Origin: JAKEGN01 sp964465665
GTDB lineage: Bacteria; Pseudomonadota; Gammaproteobacteria; Steroidobacterales; Woeseiaceae
NCBI GenBank assembly: GCA_964465665.1
Contig: CAYXKM010000020.1
Span: 1-28,885, forward strand
DNA length: 28,885 nt
Direction: 5' to 3'
This document shows positions 8,370 to 16,790 of the stretch, piece after piece. Made by a program: the position numbers and the translations under genes. Position 1 is the stretch's first letter. Each line of letters begins with the position of its first letter. The notes under the pieces are model-generated. The model was not told where the DNA came from, searched no databases, and worked only from the letters and a program-made list of their open reading frames with translations.

Positions 8370-9515
8370 CTACTCCTGCAGGCGCTTGTACTCGCGCATC
8401 ACGCTGCGCAATTCTTCGTGATCGATCGCTTTGACGACGTGCCCTTCGTGACCGGTCATGTCGCGCGCCGCGATCAGCGCATTGATGATCGCTTCTTCCG
8501 TGCTTTCGACCGTTGCCACGAACAGAGGAAGAATACTGTCATTTGGCAACGTGTCGATCAATACGCCGGTCGTACTCTGGTCGGCGGCGGCATTCGCCGT
8601 GGAAAAGGCGATGAAGATGTCTCCGGAACTGTTGCCCGCGACACTGCCGTTCCGCGCGAGACCGAGCGACGCCCGTCGTGCCAGCCGTTTCAACTGGTGC
8701 GGCATCAGCGGCGCATTGGTCGCAACGACAATAATGATCGATCCGGTATCAGCGCTCTTCGGCGGATTGCTCGCATAGGCCTTGTCGTGCGTGATGTGCT
8801 GGCCCACCGGAACGCCGGCGATGCGCAAAAGCTCGCGCGAGCCGTAATTCGCCTGCACCAGTACGCCAACCGTGTACTCCTGCTCCGCAGTTTCGACGAC
8901 GCGCGACGCGGTACCCACGCCGCATTTGAACTCGTGGCAGATCATGCCGGTGCCGCCGCCCACGTTGCCCTCGGCCACCGGCCCGCTCCCGGCGCGTTCC
9001 AGTGCCGCCGCCGCATGTTCCGCCCGTACGTGGAAGCCATTGATATCATTGAGGTATCCGTCCCATGTCTCGGCCACGACCGGCAGCGACCACCAATAGC
9101 CGCTGGAATCCGCCGCACCGTTTTTGACGCGCCACTGGATGACGGCCTCGTGCACCGCACCGATGCTGTGTGTGTTGGTGATCATCACCGGCCCTTCGAG
9201 AATCCCGGACTCCTCGAGCCAGGTGGTGCCCGTCATCTCGCCGTTGCCGTTCAGCGCAAACCAGCCGCCGAACACGGGTGTGGCATTCGTCTGCTCGCCG
9301 CGCGGCAGAATGGCCGTGACGCCGGTGCGGACGGCGCCGCCGTCGCCGAGATTGCGCATGATGGTTTCGTGGCCGACAGTCACGCCGCCGACATCCGTTA
9401 TCGCGTTCCATTTGCCCGGTGTGCCGTCGAACGGGATGCCGAGGTCGCGGGCGCGCGGCGTTGTTTCGGCCCATGTAAGTGCGGGCAATAGTACAAGCAG
9501 CAAAATTTTGTACAC
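8370..9515 (-). CDS. P1 family peptidase (DmpA/BapA-like aminopeptidase), exported
   Basis: The 381-residue protein has a short signal peptide (hydrophobic residues 4-15, cleavage after TWA). It then shows the full DmpA family pattern: RARDLGIPFDGTPGKWNAITDVGGVTVGH by content at 21-49, VGGGTGMICHEFKCG at 185-199, and the self-cleavage site at Gly258-Ser259 in TGSIIIVVATNAPL. Ser259 would become the N-terminal nucleophile of the beta chain. SGDIFIAFST follows. Relatives release N-terminal D- or beta-amino acids, or act on small peptide amides. The gene starts at GTG (9513-9515), preceded by GAGGAAG. It lies 16 bases after the ureohydrolase and 4 before the symporter. This suggests peptide trimming in the periplasm followed by uptake. 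Confidence 0.92.
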   Translation of the reverse strand: MYKILLLVLLPALTWAETTPRARDLGIPFDGTPGKWNAITDVGGVTVGHETIMRNLGDGGAVRTGVTAILPRGEQTNATPVFGGWFALNGNGEMTGTTWLEESGILEGPVMITNTHSIGAVHEAVIQWRVKNGAADSSGYWWSLPVVAETWDGYLNDINGFHVRAEHAAAALERAGSGPVAEGNVGGGTGMICHEFKCGVGTASRVVETAEQEYTVGVLVQANYGSRELLRIAGVPVGQHITHDKAYASNPPKSADTGSIIIVVATNAPLMPHQLKRLARRASLGLARNGSVAGNSSGDIFIAFSTANAAADQSTTGVLIDTLPNDSILPLFVATVESTEEAIINALIAARDMTGHEGHVVKAIDHEELRSVMREYKRLQE

Positions 9516-9531
9516 GTTTCTTCCTCGTTCG

Positions 9532-10968
9532 TCAGTCTTTTTGTCCGTGATCGGTGGTCAACGGACTTAGAAAATGTTCTTCAGTAATGCCGCGCTTGCG
9601 CATCGCGAGGCCGTTCAGGCACTCGCGCAGTATGCGGGTGGCATTCTGCGCCGTGGTGTAGCCCGGATCGACCAGCGGATTGACTTCGACCAGTTCGAAC
9701 CCGACCACATCGGTTTCGGCGCACAGGCGCCGCACCATCGGAAACACTTCGCGCGTCGTCAGTCCCGCCGGCTCAGGCGTGCCTGTGCCCGGCATGTAGG
9801 CCGGATCGAGCACATCCACATCGAAGGAAATGAACAGGTACTTGGGCCCGTCCTTCGCTTCCTGGATGGCGCGTTCCATGACCGCGGGCCAGCCGAACTT
9901 CTCCACCTCGGCCATGGTGTGATAACGCAGTCCGTGCTCCCGCATCCACTCGAATCCACCCTTGCCCGGCCACATGCCGCGCAGGCCGACCTGGATGAAA
10001 TTCTTTCCCGGCACGAGTTTCTCGTCGAACAGTCGTGCCACCGGTTGTCCGTGCGACAGCAGGTGATCGTAATCGCGACCGGCGTCGTAATGGGCGTCGA
10101 AATGCACCACGCCGACATTGCCGGCGCCGTAGACATCGACGATGCCGGCAACATCCGGATACATCAACGAATGATCGCCACCGACGATGATCGGAATCGC
10201 TTTGGTCTCCGCGACCTCGCGCACGATTTCGCGGATGTGGCCGACGCTACGCTCGAGGCTCAGCTCGTCCACGCCGATGTCGCCGTAATCGACGATGGTC
10301 AGTTCGTTGAATGCGGACACCATGGTGTGCATGTGCTGTGGCACGACCATGCTCTGGCCTTTGTAAACAACACCGGTGCGCACGGCACGCGGTCCGTAAG
10401 CTGCGCCGCGGAAACCGCTGCCGGTATCGAGGCCGGCGCCCATGATTGCGACATCGACTTTGCCCGCAATCAGGTCCGCGGGCGTCAGCGCGACCGGCAG
10501 GTTGAAGAAAGTCGGTATGCCCTGCTTGGGTCCTGCGCTCATGTAGCGATTGAGGTTGATCGGGCCGGGCTCGCGCGGCGTATCGAATTCCTGCGGCCGG
10601 CGCACTTTCCACCAGTTGAACGAATCCGATTCCGTGTTCAGCGGTATGGAGGCCATGTCTTCGTCAGGGTTGAATTTCATCAACTCCTCGACCCGCATCA
10701 TGGCGTCGATGTAAGCCTCGACCGCTGCCGGCGTCTGCCCTTCCAGGCGTTTGAACAGGAGTTCGTGGCGCTCGGCAAAACCGAGTACGCCTTCACCGCG
10801 CAGGTAATCGATTTTTTCCTTCGGCAAGTCCCTGACGATCGCCTCGAGCTCCGGTGGAAGATCGACCGGTTCAAAGTCTTCCTTGTCAGCTGCCTGAGCA
10901 CCTGAGGCCAACATCACAGCAAATAATGCAACAGCAAACTTGCGGCGCACGCGGCTGGCTTCGTTCAT
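9532..10968 (-). CDS. Agmatinase-family ureohydrolase, exported
   Basis: This 478-residue member of the arginase/agmatinase superfamily is unusual in carrying a Sec signal peptide (RRK, hydrophobic core, cleavage after AQA at residue 26) and about 130 extra N-terminal residues. The binuclear manganese site is complete: GGDHS near 263-267, HFDAHYD near 289-295, SFDVDVLDP near 381-389, and the catalytic-loop glutamate in ELVEVNP. It should split a guanidino compound into urea and an amine in the periplasm. Agmatine, guanidinobutyrate, arginine derivatives or guanidine itself are all possible. It heads a three-gene operon with an exported aminopeptidase and a sodium symporter, and is divergent from a hydantoinase. 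The start follows a GGGGGG run three bases upstream. Class is firm, substrate unknown. Confidence 0.9.
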   Translation of the reverse strand: MNEASRVRRKFAVALFAVMLASGAQAADKEDFEPVDLPPELEAIVRDLPKEKIDYLRGEGVLGFAERHELLFKRLEGQTPAAVEAYIDAMMRVEELMKFNPDEDMASIPLNTESDSFNWWKVRRPQEFDTPREPGPINLNRYMSAGPKQGIPTFFNLPVALTPADLIAGKVDVAIMGAGLDTGSGFRGAAYGPRAVRTGVVYKGQSMVVPQHMHTMVSAFNELTIVDYGDIGVDELSLERSVGHIREIVREVAETKAIPIIVGGDHSLMYPDVAGIVDVYGAGNVGVVHFDAHYDAGRDYDHLLSHGQPVARLFDEKLVPGKNFIQVGLRGMWPGKGGFEWMREHGLRYHTMAEVEKFGWPAVMERAIQEAKDGPKYLFISFDVDVLDPAYMPGTGTPEPAGLTTREVFPMVRRLCAETDVVGFELVEVNPLVDPGYTTAQNATRILRECLNGLAMRKRGITEEHFLSPLTTDHGQKD

Positions 10969-10995
10969 CTTCCCCCCGATTCATTCCTGTAATTC

Positions 10996-11008
10996 GGTGA
11001 CAGTTACC
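10996..11008. repeat. GGTGACAGTTACC motif, copy of the lipA-upstream repeat
   Basis: This 13-base motif differs by one base from the GGTGACAGTAACC units at 23722, 23778 and (inverted) 23807. It lies in the 104-base region between the divergent ureohydrolase and hydantoinase genes. It could be a dispersed repeat or a shared regulator site. Confidence 0.5.
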
Positions 11009-11024
11009 TTGATTCGGTCATGAT

Positions 11025-11056
11025 AACCGCGAAAGTCGTGTCGAACGCGGTTTTTT
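11025..11056 (+). terminator. Hairpin plus T-run ahead of the hydantoinase gene (possible attenuator)
   Basis: AACCGCG (11025-11031) pairs with CGCGGTT (11046-11052) across a 14-base loop, and T residues continue to 11056. The shape is that of a weak intrinsic terminator reading rightwards. No gene ends here on the plus strand, because the region separates two divergent genes. It would therefore act in the leader of the hydantoinase mRNA or stop spurious transcription. The stem is only seven pairs, so confidence is modest. Confidence 0.4.
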
Positions 11057-11072
11057 CCGCTACCGTTTCACA

Positions 11073-14000
11073 ATGACAAGGATCGGTACCTGGCAATTCT
11101 GGATCGATCGCGGCGGCACCTTTACCGATGTCGTCGTGTTGCGCCCGGACGGTGTCATCGAAACCGACAAATTGCTGTCCGAGAATGCAGATCAATACGA
11201 CGATGCCGCTGCCGAGGGCATACGCCGCGCCATCGCGCGCTGGACGGAGGCCGGCCATCCGTCGGCGGACATCGAAGCCATCAAGATGGGTACGACGGTT
11301 GCAACCAACGCTCTGCTGGAACGCCGCGGTGCCCGCACCGCGCTGCTCGTGACCCGCGGTTTCGCCGATGCACTCGCTATCGGTTACCAGAACCGGCCGG
11401 ACATTTTCGCACTGCATATCGTCAAACCGGTTCCGCTCTACGAGCAGGTGATCGAAATCGATGAGCGCATCGATGCCGCAGGCGATGTGTTGGTGCCGCT
11501 CGACGAATCCGAACTTCTCCCCGGGCTTCGCCGCCTGCGTGACGAGGGCATTACATCGGTAGCGATATGCCTCATGCACGGATACCGGAATCCGGAACAC
11601 GAACGGCGCGTCGCGGCGGTTGCGCGCACCGCGGGACTGGCACAGATATCCGTGTCGCACGAAGTCGAGGCACTGGTCCGCTTCGTCAGCCGCTCCGAAA
11701 CGACGCTGGCCGATGCCTATCTCACGCCGGTATTAAATGCCTACATCGAGGGACTTGTGTGCGCGCTTTCGTCGTTAGCAAAACCGCGGCGCCTGATGTT
11801 CATGCAGAGCAGCGGCGGACTGGTGCTGGCCGGGCAATTCCGCGGCAAGGACAGCGTCCTGTCCGGACCGGCCGCCGGCGTCGTCGGCATGGTCGAAACC
11901 GCAAGGATCACGGGCCTCGAGCGCCTCATCGGTTTCGACATGGGTGGCACCTCGACGGATGTGTCGGCGTGGAGCGGCGAATACCAGCGCAGCAACGATA
12001 CCGAAATCGCCGGCGTGCGCCTGCGAGCGCCGATGATGAAGATTCACACCATCGCCGCCGGCGGTGGCTCGGTACTCGAGTACCGCGACCAACGTTACCT
12101 TGTCGGCCCGCAATCGGCGGGCGCCGTTCCCGGACCGGCCGCTTACCGGCGTCATGGCCCGCTGACGGTCACCGACGCCAATGTTTTGCTCGGCCGAATC
12201 CCGGTGGCCTGCTTTCCGCGTATCCTCGGCGCGAACGGCGACGAATCGCTCGACCTGGATACAGTTGCACGACAGTTTGAAGATCTTGCACAACGGGTCT
12301 CCGCCGACCGCGGCGCCACCTTCAAGAGCGAACAGGTCGCCGAAGGATTTCTCATGGTCGCAAACGAGGCCATGGCGAACGCCATTCGCAAGATCACCAT
12401 CGAGCGCGGCGACGACGTTCGCGACTTCGCGCTGTGCTGTTTTGGCGGGGCCGGCGGTCAGCACGCGTGCTCGGTTGCCGATGTGCTCGGCATCCGCCGC
12501 ATCTGGATACACCCGCTGGCCGGCGTGCTATCGGCTTACGGCATGGGCTTATCCAACATTCGCGTGGAACGCCAGCAGTCCGTCGAGGCGCCGTTGTCGG
12601 CAGCCAACGTGGCCGGACTTTCGGACCTGGTCGCAACACTCAGGGAACAATGCAACGCATCGCTTGCGGAACAGAATGTCGCTGCCGGTAACCGGCGCAT
12701 TTCCGTCAGCGCGGGGCTCAGGGTACCGGGATCAGAATACGTGCTGAACGTGCCCTTCGGCCCGGCCGATTCGATGGCCGCCGGGTTCCTTGCGGATTAT
12801 CGGCGGCGCTTCGGTACCGGCACCGGCGCCGAAGACCTGGTCATCGCAACGTTGCAGGTCGAGGCCACGGGCATCGAACGGGAGTTTCAGGAACTGCCGA
12901 TCGATGCGCCTGAACGCGTCGCCGCAAGCGCCAAGGGACGATTGTTTTCAGCAGGCCGCTGGCAGGAAGTGCCGATCTGGCAGCGCAACGACCTCGCTCC
13001 CGATGCTGTGATCGACGGTCCCGCAGTGGTTGCCGAAGATAACGGCACCACGGTTGTCGATGCCGGTTGGCGTGGCACCGTGAATCGCTTTGGCCACCTG
13101 CTGATCGAGCGGAAAGTGACGGCAGTTTCGACAGTACACGCGAATCACGACGACAAAACCCCCGATCCGGTCCGTCTCGAAGTCTTCAACCGCCTGTTCA
13201 TGCACATCGCAGAGCAGATGGGCACCGTGCTGCAGAGTACGGCGTTGTCCGTCAACATTCGCGAACGGCTGGATTTCTCCTGCGCGCTGTTCGATGCGCA
13301 GGGGCGGCTGATATCGAATGCACCGCACATGCCGGTGCATCTCGGCTCCATGGGCGAAAGCGTTCGCAGTGTCATTTCCTTTGGCGGAGGAAATCTCGCG
13401 CCCGGCGATGCGATCATGCTGAACTCGCCCTACAACGGTGGCACGCACCTTCCCGACATCACCGTGGTCACGCCATGGTTCGCGGAACAGCGCAAACCGC
13501 AGTTTTTCCTGGCGTCACGTGCCCATCATGCGGACATCGGCGGCATCACGCCCGGTTCCATGCCATCCGAAAGTCGTCATATCGACGAGGAAGGGATACT
13601 GATCGACAACGTGTACCTGGTGAAGAGCGGTGTGTTGCAGGAGGACTCGCTGCGACATCTGCTGTCCGCCGGGAAATACCCGGCACGAAATCCACTGCAG
13701 AATATTGCGGATCTCCGCGCGCAGCTCGCCGCCAACCAGCAGGGCATCCGGCAGCTTGAAAAAGCCATTGAACGCTACGGCATGCAGACCGTGCAGAGTT
13801 ACCTGCACTTTGTCAGGGAGAACGCCGCGGCCAGTGTGCGTAGGCTGATCGGCAAACTCCAGAACGGCACATTCGATTACGAAATGGATTCCGGCGATGT
13901 GATTCGTGTGGCCGTCACTGTCGACCATCGACGGCAATCGGCCTGTGTGGATTTTGCGGGCACATCAGCGCAATCCGCCGCCAATTTCAACGCACCGGAA

Positions 14001-14702
14001 GCGGTTACGCGGGCTGCCGTGCTGTACGTTTTCCGCAGTCTCATCGCAGAAGACATCCCGATGAACGAGGGCTGTCTCGAACCGCTCGAGATCAGGATTC
14101 CGCGCGGATCGTTGCTAAGCCCCGGTTACCCGGCCGCCGTTGTCGCCGGAAACGTGGAAACCTCGCAATGCGTTACCGATACCTTGTTCGGTGCACTCGG
14201 CGCGCTGGCCGCATCGCAAGGCACGATGAACAACCTGAGTTTCGGCAACGATCGCGTACAGTATTACGAAACGATCGCCGGCGGCGCCGGCGCGGGGCCG
14301 GGCTTTGATGGTGCGGACGCGGTGCAGACGCACATGACCAATTCGCGGCTCACGGATCCGGAGGTGCTCGAAGCCCGGTTCCCGGTGCGGGTCGAATCGT
14401 TCGGCATACGCCGTGGCTCCGGCGGCAACGGCAAGTGGCGCGGCGGCAATGGCGCCATCCGGCGGCTGCGTTTACTCGAACCGGTCGAGGTATCGATACT
14501 GTCGAATCATCGACGCATTGCGCCTTTCGGGCTGAACGGCGGCGGGGATGCTGCAACGGGTCGCAACTACGTGATCCGAAAAAATGCATCGACCGAAGAG
14601 ATCGGAGCAACGGCCACAATCAGGCTCGATGACGGCGAAAGACTTGTCATCGAAACGCCGGGCGGTGGCGGGTTTGGTCGGCCGGGCGCTAAGCCTGGCT
14701 AG
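11073..14702 (+). CDS. Fused hydantoinase/oxoprolinase (HyuA-HyuB), 5-oxoprolinase-like
   Basis: At 1209 residues this is a full-length fusion of the HyuA and HyuB halves, as in eukaryotic and many bacterial ATP-dependent 5-oxoprolinases. Residues 7-21 (WQFWIDRGGTFTDVV) and about 286-297 (GFDMGGTSTDVS) are the actin-like ATP-binding motifs of HyuA. HyuB begins near residue 697 (DPVRLEVFNRLFMHIAEQMG) and ends with GAGAGPGFDGADAVQTHMTN and a glycine-rich tail (TPGGGGFG). The reaction would be ATP-driven opening of a cyclic amide such as 5-oxoproline or a hydantoin, in the cytoplasm. It is divergent from the exported ureohydrolase operon, which suggests shared nitrogen-scavenging use. No strong ribosome site precedes the ATG, and the start rests on homology. 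True substrate is inferred. Confidence 0.92.
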   Translation: MTRIGTWQFWIDRGGTFTDVVVLRPDGVIETDKLLSENADQYDDAAAEGIRRAIARWTEAGHPSADIEAIKMGTTVATNALLERRGARTALLVTRGFADALAIGYQNRPDIFALHIVKPVPLYEQVIEIDERIDAAGDVLVPLDESELLPGLRRLRDEGITSVAICLMHGYRNPEHERRVAAVARTAGLAQISVSHEVEALVRFVSRSETTLADAYLTPVLNAYIEGLVCALSSLAKPRRLMFMQSSGGLVLAGQFRGKDSVLSGPAAGVVGMVETARITGLERLIGFDMGGTSTDVSAWSGEYQRSNDTEIAGVRLRAPMMKIHTIAAGGGSVLEYRDQRYLVGPQSAGAVPGPAAYRRHGPLTVTDANVLLGRIPVACFPRILGANGDESLDLDTVARQFEDLAQRVSADRGATFKSEQVAEGFLMVANEAMANAIRKITIERGDDVRDFALCCFGGAGGQHACSVADVLGIRRIWIHPLAGVLSAYGMGLSNIRVERQQSVEAPLSAANVAGLSDLVATLREQCNASLAEQNVAAGNRRISVSAGLRVPGSEYVLNVPFGPADSMAAGFLADYRRRFGTGTGAEDLVIATLQVEATGIEREFQELPIDAPERVAASAKGRLFSAGRWQEVPIWQRNDLAPDAVIDGPAVVAEDNGTTVVDAGWRGTVNRFGHLLIERKVTAVSTVHANHDDKTPDPVRLEVFNRLFMHIAEQMGTVLQSTALSVNIRERLDFSCALFDAQGRLISNAPHMPVHLGSMGESVRSVISFGGGNLAPGDAIMLNSPYNGGTHLPDITVVTPWFAEQRKPQFFLASRAHHADIGGITPGSMPSESRHIDEEGILIDNVYLVKSGVLQEDSLRHLLSAGKYPARNPLQNIADLRAQLAANQQGIRQLEKAIERYGMQTVQSYLHFVRENAAASVRRLIGKLQNGTFDYEMDSGDVIRVAVTVDHRRQSACVDFAGTSAQSAANFNAPEAVTRAAVLYVFRSLIAEDIPMNEGCLEPLEIRIPRGSLLSPGYPAAVVAGNVETSQCVTDTLFGALGALAASQGTMNNLSFGNDRVQYYETIAGGAGAGPGFDGADAVQTHMTNSRLTDPEVLEARFPVRVESFGIRRGSGGNGKWRGGNGAIRRLRLLEPVEVSILSNHRRIAPFGLNGGGDAATGRNYVIRKNASTEEIGATATIRLDDGERLVIETPGGGGFGRPGAKPG

Positions 14703-14718
14703 TTTCGTCGGCCGTTGC

Positions 14719-15075
14719 TCAGTTGCCGAGCAGCCGGCTGCGAAAGATGAAGAACACCGCCCCGAGTATGCACAGCGCCGCCCACAGGTAGTCGAGTTTC
14801 AGCGGCTCCTTGAGGTAAAGGAACGCAAACGGGACGAACACGGTCAGCGTGATGACTTCCTGCAGGATTTTCAGTTGCCCGATCGACAACACCGTGTAGC
14901 CGATGCGGTTCGCAGGCACCTGCAACAGGTACTCGAACAACGCGATGCCCCAACTGACCATGGCCGCAACGATCCACGGCTTGTGATTCAGTTCTTTCAG
15001 GTGCGCGTACCAGGCAAAGGTCATGAAGACATTGCTGGCGGTGAGCAGGAGGATGGAAAGGACAATGGGCCGCAT
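14719..15075 (-). CDS. DMT family small membrane protein (DUF486)
   Basis: The 118-residue protein has four hydrophobic helices and matches DUF486. The family pattern is clear: an N-terminal SNVFMTFAWYAHLKE, a middle WGIALFEYLLQVPANRIGY, and a C-terminal PFAFLYLKEPLKLDYLWAA. It is an inner-membrane protein related to half-size drug/metabolite transporters, and its function is unknown. It lies eight bases after the sheath-like gene on the same strand, so the two are probably co-transcribed. It converges with the hydantoinase gene, with 16 bases between the stops. Confidence 0.88.
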   Translation of the reverse strand: MRPIVLSILLLTASNVFMTFAWYAHLKELNHKPWIVAAMVSWGIALFEYLLQVPANRIGYTVLSIGQLKILQEVITLTVFVPFAFLYLKEPLKLDYLWAALCILGAVFFIFRSRLLGN

Positions 15076-15083
15076 GCAATCGC

Positions 15084-16655
15084 TCAGGCGACCTCGGCAA
15101 TCGCAAGATCGAAGGTCGGTGCGAATGCAGTCGGTGCGACGCGGCAGCCCCTTATAGTCTGGTGCAGTGTCAGCGCCACGGGCTCATCACAACCGGCCGG
15201 GCAAAATGCCAGCAGCACGGAAACACCTTGCTGCGGATCAGCCGGGTTCGAGCGCAATCGCGCGTCGCAGTGGACCATGTAGCGGTCGTCGGCGAACGCA
15301 CGCGAATCGGCCAGCGCCGACATGTAGGCGTGCACCTGCGCCTGGATGCGTTCCGCCACCCGGGTCTCGTTGCGCTCGAATACCGACCAGCGTATGGCTC
15401 GTTCAATGTGATTGGTTATGGACAGGCACAGGCGCCGCGCTGTCAGGTTTGCGAAACTCCGCTCCAGTTGACTGCCGTAGCCCGTGGTCACCGAACCGCA
15501 GAGCATCGCGCGGCCCGTCCCGGTACCGGTGATCACGTTGATGCCACGGCGCACCAGCGACTGCGCCTGGCTGATGCTCAGCTCACAGGCCGGGGCAAAC
15601 CGCTTGTCGAAATCGAATCCCGTCTGGTCGAGATCCTCCCAGGGTCCGTGCTGGCGATCCAGCCGGCAAAGCAGACCGGCAATGGCAGCGCCGGCAACCC
15701 GCGGCACCGGATCCTCGTCACCGGCGACCATGACTCGCGGAAAATAGCCGAGCACGTTTGGGCTGGAGATTGGGCTGGAGATGCCGTTACCTGTCAGCGC
15801 CGCAATGGCGCTGTCGACAGTATCCCAGGACTGCGGCGGATCCATGATGAACATCGCGCCACGCTTGCGGCAATACCGTTCCGCAGCAAGCGCCGCCGGC
15901 AACCCGACGTCCGTGTGCTTGCCCGGCGGCGGCATATAAAGAATGTCGAACTGATCGATCTGGTTGAGCGCAAAAATACCCGAACTCCGGGTGACCGAAC
16001 CGACGAGATCGTAATCGCTGAGCTCACCGCCATCGGTACCCGGCCGGGCATGGCCGATGTACGAGGAACCGAACGGCACGCCGGGGCGCGTGGTCCTCGC
16101 CGGCCGGCCTTGCGGCAGCGGTGTCTGCACGCTTACCAGCGCCGAATTGAGAAGCACATCGACGATATACGCTTTGCTGTCCTCGCGGCAGCTCAGTCGG
16201 AGATAGATTTCCTGATCCGCGACCAGCCCGGTATTCGGGGCAATTCGCTGGATCGTCAGGTTGAAATGATCTTCGTCGGCAATACCGTCGTAGTCGACGG
16301 CAGCGCGAATAAACTCCGTCGAACCCGGGGCGAGCGCATGCAGCACCAGGACGCCGCCGGCGGCAGGCAGGCAGATCATCGCACCGCGGGCGTCGCTTGC
16401 GACCCTGACTATGTAGAGTTTCCTGCCACCGTGATCGAAGAACTGCTGAACGGCCGCGCCGAGACTGCTGTGTCGCCACATTCCGCCGAACAACCGCCGG
16501 AACATGGAAAAGTTGTCGATCAGTACCGGAGTATTGAGGGGACCGCGGAGAGCGCGACCGACAAATGCGGCTGTGGTCTCTGTGCTTGCATCGATGGGCT
16601 GATCCATCGGGGCAATCTCGTTGACCGTGATTCCACGATCCATCGCATCTGACAA
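15084..16655 (-). CDS. Contractile-tail sheath-like protein, isolated
   Basis: The protein of about 523 residues follows phage and injection-system tail sheath organisation. The N-terminal ITVNEIAP corresponds to the usual GVYVEEV-type handle. TTAAFVGRALRGPLNTPVLI and QQFFDHGGRKLYIVRV follow. The central subtilisin-like sheath domain includes SPNVLGYFPRVMVAGDEDPVP and VAGAAIAGLLCRLD. The C-terminal domain is RRLCLSITNHIERAIRWSVF with ERNETRVAERIQAQV. No tube, baseplate, spike, tape-measure or ATPase gene is present within 15 kb either side. The start is ambiguous: GTG at 16667, TTG at 16655 with GGAG six bases upstream (chosen), or ATG at 16643. It could be a cargo- or surface-related homologue rather than a working sheath. 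Homology is strong, role unknown. Confidence 0.82.
   Translation of the reverse strand: MSDAMDRGITVNEIAPMDQPIDASTETTAAFVGRALRGPLNTPVLIDNFSMFRRLFGGMWRHSSLGAAVQQFFDHGGRKLYIVRVASDARGAMICLPAAGGVLVLHALAPGSTEFIRAAVDYDGIADEDHFNLTIQRIAPNTGLVADQEIYLRLSCREDSKAYIVDVLLNSALVSVQTPLPQGRPARTTRPGVPFGSSYIGHARPGTDGGELSDYDLVGSVTRSSGIFALNQIDQFDILYMPPPGKHTDVGLPAALAAERYCRKRGAMFIMDPPQSWDTVDSAIAALTGNGISSPISSPNVLGYFPRVMVAGDEDPVPRVAGAAIAGLLCRLDRQHGPWEDLDQTGFDFDKRFAPACELSISQAQSLVRRGINVITGTGTGRAMLCGSVTTGYGSQLERSFANLTARRLCLSITNHIERAIRWSVFERNETRVAERIQAQVHAYMSALADSRAFADDRYMVHCDARLRSNPADPQQGVSVLLAFCPAGCDEPVALTLHQTIRGCRVAPTAFAPTFDLAIAEVA
15759..15782. repeat. Exact 12-bp tandem duplication inside the sheath-like gene
   Basis: TGGGCTGGAGAT occurs twice back to back (15759-15770 and 15771-15782). 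Because 12 is a multiple of three it keeps frame and encodes a duplicated ISSP in the protein, in the loop before the NVLGYFPRV strand. It looks like recent slippage. Confidence 0.75.
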
Positions 16656-16790
16656 AAGATTCTCCACGACAGGCTGTCAGATAAGTAGTTTGCATTCTAA
16701 TGACTGTGCTGCCGGGATGCTATTGTTCAATTAGAATTGCTATGCAGCGAGACGCTGCCCGAGTTTACGCGGAGCGACGAGCCGGACCCC

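Noticed and set aside
9574..10905. Plus-strand open frame of 443 codons opposite the ureohydrolase
   Set aside because: It mirrors a gene with a complete binuclear metal site and has no recognisable domain of its own. The similar 441-codon frame at 3315-4640 opposite DUF1501 was rejected on the same grounds.
15162..16652. Plus-strand open frame of 496 codons opposite the sheath-like gene
   Set aside because: Composition is arginine-rich and non-globular, while the minus strand shows clear sheath motifs.
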